Of a DNA stretch of 7,157 nt, positions 4,967-7,157 are shown in pieces. The notes under the pieces were generated by a model. The model was not told the origin of the DNA and ran no database searches. It was given only the letters and a program-made list of their open reading frames with translations. The DNA lies in the NCBI GenBank assembly GCA_947464215.1, contig CANHVX010000045.1, forward strand, positions 1 through 7,157, given 5' to 3'. Position numbers and translations under genes: made by a program. Each line of letters starts with the position of its first letter. Position 1 is the first letter of the stretch. This DNA is from Pseudomonadaceae bacterium (GTDB lineage: Bacteria > Pseudomonadota > Alphaproteobacteria > UBA2136 > UBA6156).

Positions 4967-5734
4967 GGCATCGTTGAGATAAACAAGGGTGAGAACTGTA
5001 AAAATATAGGCTTGCAGCAGTGCCACAAACACCTCGAGCGCCGTAATGGCGATAAGCAAGGCAAACGGCAGCACGGCCATAGGAGACAGAACACTGATGT
5101 TTGACCAGCTTAAGCCACTGCTTTCAGCCCCCGCCAAGCCCAACAACATCACGCAAAAACCTGCAAAAATCTTCAGCAACACGTGGCCCGCCACCATGTT
5201 GGCGGCCAGACGCACGGCGAGCGTTAACGGGCGGGCCAAGAAGCTTATGATTTCCAACGGAACAATAAGAGGGGCCAGCCACCAGGGCGTGCCCGCCGGC
5301 AGAAACATAGCAAAGAAATGAAGGCCTTGCGTGTAAACACCCACCCCCATCACCAACAAGAACACCATAAGCCCCATAAAGGCTGTGGTGGTGAATTGGC
5401 TGGTGACGGTAAAGCTGTGCGGAATCATCCCCACCAGGTTGAGCGTGGCGATAAACAGGAACGTTGTCAGCACCAAAGGCAAAAACGGCAGTGCCGCCTT
5501 ACCCGCTGTATCGCGCGTTAAATTGCGGATAAATTCCACCGTAACCTCGACAAACCCCTGCAAACGGCCCGGAACGATAGCCATACGAGCCACGCCGGCC
5601 ATAAAAATGGCCAAAATGGTGGCCGTGGCCACACCTGTCCAGAGGGCCTGGTTGGTGATGGTAAGATCTAACCCGCCGATATATAACGGATAAAGAGCTT
5701 CAACTTTGAACTGGTGGAGAGGGTTTAAAGCCAT
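4952..5734 (-). CDS. atpB: ATP synthase F0 subunit a
   Basis: Membrane subunit that forms the two proton half-channels next to the c-ring. The 260-aa product carries the essential arginine R175 in LAVRLAANMVAGH (E. coli R210), N179, and Q241 in LLQAYIF (Q252). H184 and E234 occupy the places of E. coli E219 and H245, the known compensating exchange of alphaproteobacteria and mitochondria. Five or six hydrophobic helices are visible (for example 31-52, 82-104, 115-135, 215-250). Start ATG 5734 gives the usual N-terminus (MALNPLHQFKVEALYPL); the frame stays open for 31 more codons back to 5827, but that stretch overlaps atpI and is not a-subunit-like. It follows atpI by 31 bases, with a hairpin and a promoter-like element in the gap. 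Confidence 0.96.
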   Translation of the reverse strand: MALNPLHQFKVEALYPLYIGGLDLTITNQALWTGVATATILAIFMAGVARMAIVPGRLQGFVEVTVEFIRNLTRDTAGKAALPFLPLVLTTFLFIATLNLVGMIPHSFTVTSQFTTTAFMGLMVFLLVMGVGVYTQGLHFFAMFLPAGTPWWLAPLIVPLEIISFLARPLTLAVRLAANMVAGHVLLKIFAGFCVMLLGLAGAESSGLSWSNISVLSPMAVLPFALLIAITALEVFVALLQAYIFTVLTLVYLNDALHGH

Positions 5735-5735
5735 A

Positions 5736-5756
5736 AAGGCCTTGTAGCAAGGCCTT
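5736..5756 (-). promoter_or_regulatory. Hairpin immediately before the atpB start codon
   Basis: A perfect 9-bp stem (AAGGCCTTG with CAAGGCCTT, CTA loop) ends one base before ATG 5734. Its 3' arm contains the only AAGG close to the start, so mRNAs reading in from atpI should have a masked ribosome-binding region. The same bases overlap the -10 of the predicted atpB promoter. Confidence 0.5.
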
Positions 5757-5769
5757 GAGACGCCGTCAA
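5741..5769 (-). promoter_or_regulatory. Putative internal promoter before atpB
   Basis: On the minus strand, TTGACG (5769-5764, containing the atpI stop codon), a 17-bp spacer and TACAAG (5746-5741, within GCTACAAG). The hexamer ends six bases before ATG 5734, so the mRNA would start at the start codon. The pattern is close to the TTGaCgS / GCTANAWC consensus known for Caulobacter sigma-73. Confidence 0.45.
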
Positions 5770-5990
5770 TTCTCTTGTGAGGGCTTGGAATTGAGGGCCC
5801 GCCAAATTTCCCGCAGGGCGGCCGCAAAGCCTAAACCTAACCCCGCCAAGCTCCCCCATGGCAGGGAATTCATTATATAATCAAAGCCATAACCAAGCGC
5901 ACCCCCCACCAACACACAGGCTAAAAACAGCCCGCCCGCGCCGGCGCCTGGGGGCGGATTATCGGGCTGCGGTGCCGGTTTTGGCGGCAT
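5766..5990 (-). CDS. atpI: ATP synthase-associated protein AtpI (AtpZ/AtpI family)
   Basis: Small membrane protein encoded first in the F0 cluster; family members are thought to help assemble the c-ring or to move Mg2+, and they are not part of the finished enzyme. The 74 residues comprise a proline-rich N-terminus (1-16), a first hydrophobic helix with the family's glycine pattern (GLFLACVLVGGALGYGFDYI, 20-39), a short turn, and a second helix (SLAGLGLGFAAALREIW, 47-63). Similarity is mainly in this two-helix glycine-rich pattern plus position ahead of atpB. ATG 5990 is the only reasonable start and lies inside the 3' end of the dsbA-like gene (32-base overlap), so translation is probably coupled. 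No clear Shine-Dalgarno is visible. Confidence 0.8.
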   Translation of the reverse strand: MPPKPAPQPDNPPPGAGAGGLFLACVLVGGALGYGFDYIMNSLPWGSLAGLGLGFAAALREIWRALNSKPSQEN

Positions 5991-6744
5991 AGGCCGACTC
6001 TAACGCCTTGTTGATTTGGCTATAATTGACGGCGCCATCCAGCTCTGCGCCATTGATGAAAAAGGTGGGCGTGCCCTTGATGGCCAGCACTGTCCGTGCT
6101 GTTTCCTTGCTGGCAAGTACTTGTTTATGCAGGTTTTCATCGGTGATGCAGGCCTCGACCTGGGCGGGCGTGAGGCCAGCCAGCGCCGCCGTGGCTTTGA
6201 TTTCGGACATCGGGTCGGGCGAGGTAACAATCTGTTTTTGCTTGGCAAAAAAGGCCTCGGCCAGCGGATAAAACTGGCTTGACGGCACGCAGCGCGCCAC
6301 CTTGGCCATACCTAAGGCCATGTTATCCCATGGTAAATCGCGCAGAACGTAGTTTGCTTTGCCGGTTTCAACCCACTCTTTTTTGACCTGCGGCAGTGTT
6401 TTCTCTTTAAAATCGGCGCAGTGGGAGCATGTCATGCTGGCGTACTCGATAATGGTAACGGGCGCCATGGGTGAGCCCAAAACTTTGTCATCTACTTGAA
6501 TTTGAAGTGCTTCTTGGCGTGTTTGGGTGGACTGAGCCACTGCGGCGCCCGCGGGTGCTGACACGGCGCCCGTTGCCGCTTGGGTGGCGCCTGTTGCCGC
6601 TTGAGCGGTTTGCACGGAGGCCCCCCGGCCAGGCCACCACGCCGACCACCAACTTTCGGCATAGACCACCCCCACAATTGCCACCACCTTCACCGCCACC
6701 AGTGTGGCCATCAGCATTTTTTGGCGGGAGGAAAGTTTAAACAT
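5959..6744 (-). CDS. DsbA-family thiol:disulfide oxidoreductase, membrane-anchored
   Basis: Periplasmic thioredoxin-fold protein expected to introduce or shuffle disulfides in exported proteins. In the 261-aa product a hydrophobic signal or anchor (about 11-28) is followed by a low-complexity Ala/Thr/Gln/Gly linker (about 42-75), then the oxidoreductase domain: VTIIEYASMTCSHC (96-109) with the active-site pair C106-S-H-C109, a helical insertion, and the cis-proline loop GTPTFFINGAEL (224-235, P226). Two further cysteines, C152 and C199, fit the second disulfide known in alphaproteobacterial DsbA1 proteins. No typical signal-peptidase site is clear, and the linker suggests it stays tethered. 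Start ATG 6744 has GGAAG six bases upstream. It lies 22 bases after the DUF721 gene, a pairing familiar in alphaproteobacteria, and overlaps atpI. The substrates are unknown. Confidence 0.88.
   Translation of the reverse strand: MFKLSSRQKMLMATLVAVKVVAIVGVVYAESWWSAWWPGRGASVQTAQAATGATQAATGAVSAPAGAAVAQSTQTRQEALQIQVDDKVLGSPMAPVTIIEYASMTCSHCADFKEKTLPQVKKEWVETGKANYVLRDLPWDNMALGMAKVARCVPSSQFYPLAEAFFAKQKQIVTSPDPMSEIKATAALAGLTPAQVEACITDENLHKQVLASKETARTVLAIKGTPTFFINGAELDGAVNYSQINKALESAYAAKTGTAAR
6565..6603 (-). repeat. Two 18-bp copies encoding the linker of the DsbA-like protein
   Basis: Two copies (6565-6582 and 6586-6603) differ at one base and are spaced 21 bp apart, so they keep the reading frame and encode the repeated Q-A-A-T-G-A in the linker. 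Likely a small in-frame duplication whose copy number could vary between strains. Confidence 0.7.
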
Positions 6745-6766
6745 GGGTGTCTTCCGTTCTTCAGGT

Positions 6767-7157
6767 TTATGGATTCGGTTTCAGCGCACGAGAGGCCAGG
6801 CGGGTGAGCGCCTCGCGCAGTTCGGCATCGGGGACATTCTGGCACACCTTCTGCGCGCGGTGAAGTGTTTCTGCGGCACATGGTAAGCCCTGCGTTGGCT
6901 GCCCACGCCCGCCCCCACGGCCTGCCCCACGCGCCACCGCACGTTCGCCACGCACCCGGCTGCGCACCTGCGTGATGGCCGCATAGCCCAGCAGGCTGTT
7001 CACCCCTTCGATGATGCTGGGGGTGATATAGGCGACTTCGGCCTGCACCGACGCCGTGCTGGCCGCCAGGTACAAGGTGCTGCCGCTGACCTTTTCTGGG
7101 ACGGCATGCGCCGCATACAGCGGGCAAATGGCACCCCAGTGCGGCAAAATGTGCGCA
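6767..7157 (-). CDS. DciA-like DUF721 protein, 5' end cut by the window
   Basis: The frame is open to the right edge, so the N-terminus is missing; 130 residues are visible. The pattern W-x-A-I-x-P-L-Y-A-A-H-A-V-P-E-K-V-S-G-S-T-L-Y-L and then ITPSIIEGVNSLLGYAAITQVR resembles the DUF721 domain (G-x-x-x-A-x-H-x-x-P ... L-x-V ... I-x-x-x-N-x-x-x-G). The DUF721 protein DciA interacts with the replicative helicase DnaB in bacteria that lack DnaC-type loaders; whether this copy does so is inferred. After the domain comes an Arg/Gly-rich linker and a C-terminal helix (DAELREALTRLASRAL), as in alphaproteobacterial relatives. A TTG at 7147 is not a credible start because the domain continues upstream. 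It is the first gene visible of the cluster leading into dsbA and the atp genes. Confidence 0.7.
   Translation of the reverse strand, partial: AHILPHWGAICPLYAAHAVPEKVSGSTLYLAASTASVQAEVAYITPSIIEGVNSLLGYAAITQVRSRVRGERAVARGAGRGGGRGQPTQGLPCAAETLHRAQKVCQNVPDAELREALTRLASRALKPNP

Noticed and set aside
4952..5827. Extended 291-residue form of subunit a starting at 5827
   Set aside because: The extra 31 residues overlap atpI in another frame, are not hydrophobic or conserved-looking, and ATG 5734 gives the normal N-terminus.
6711..7127. Other minus-strand frames at the right end (6711-7127, 6781-6984)
   Set aside because: Frame-shifted shadows of the DUF721 gene, which alone shows the domain pattern and the expected C-terminal helix.
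1..7157. CRISPR array, transposon or insertion sequence, tRNA/rRNA, riboswitch or phage genes
   Set aside because: No regularly spaced repeats, terminal inverted repeats, transposase motifs, cloverleaf or recognisable aptamer were seen on either strand.

Overview
The window looks like ordinary chromosome of an alphaproteobacterium; the order cannot be fixed from this piece alone. The reasons are: a DUF721/DciA-type gene next to a DsbA-like thiol oxidoreductase and the ATP synthase F0 genes as a separate atpI-atpB-atpE-atpF cluster (both arrangements familiar from alphaproteobacteria); a cysteine-free bL31; an NrdB of the type annotated in that class; an ATP synthase subunit a with the His/Glu exchange known from alphaproteobacteria and mitochondria; and TTGACG-type promoters with 17-bp spacers. 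The sequence is fairly GC-rich, densely coding, with no mobile element, CRISPR array, tRNA or rRNA.

Left part (1-2488, + strand): nrdB (ribonucleotide reductase small subunit, with two possible in-frame starts), an intrinsic terminator, then nhaA (Na+/H+ antiporter). Middle part (2520-3785): a small minus-strand gene for a degenerate, apparently non-phosphorylatable receiver domain, divergent from trmD (tRNA m1G37 methyltransferase). Their predicted promoters interdigitate in an 84-bp gap. trmD and rpmE converge on a strong bidirectional terminator. Right part (3841-7157, - strand): read from the right edge, dciA (DUF721, truncated by the window), dsbA-like, atpI, atpB (a), atpE (c), atpF (b), then rpmE behind its own promoter.

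How the genes work together: atpI/B/E/F form the proton-conducting F0 half of ATP synthase; the F1 genes are not here. The c subunit lacks the Na+-binding signature, so H+ coupling is expected. The upstream dciA and dsbA genes are spaced or overlapped as in an operon, so F0 genes may receive read-through transcription, but promoter-like sequences with an identical 10-mer (TTGCTACAAG) lie directly before atpB and atpE. Two hairpins cover the ribosome-binding regions of atpB and atpF while atpE has an open tandem Shine-Dalgarno, which could help make c in excess over a and b.

No wholly new multi-gene system is apparent. The most interesting signals are regulatory: three genes (nhaA, trmD, atpB) lack a good ribosome-binding site and have a promoter-like element whose -10 hexamer ends exactly 6 bases before the ATG, suggesting leaderless mRNAs; and only one b-type subunit gene sits in an operon where alphaproteobacteria usually carry two.
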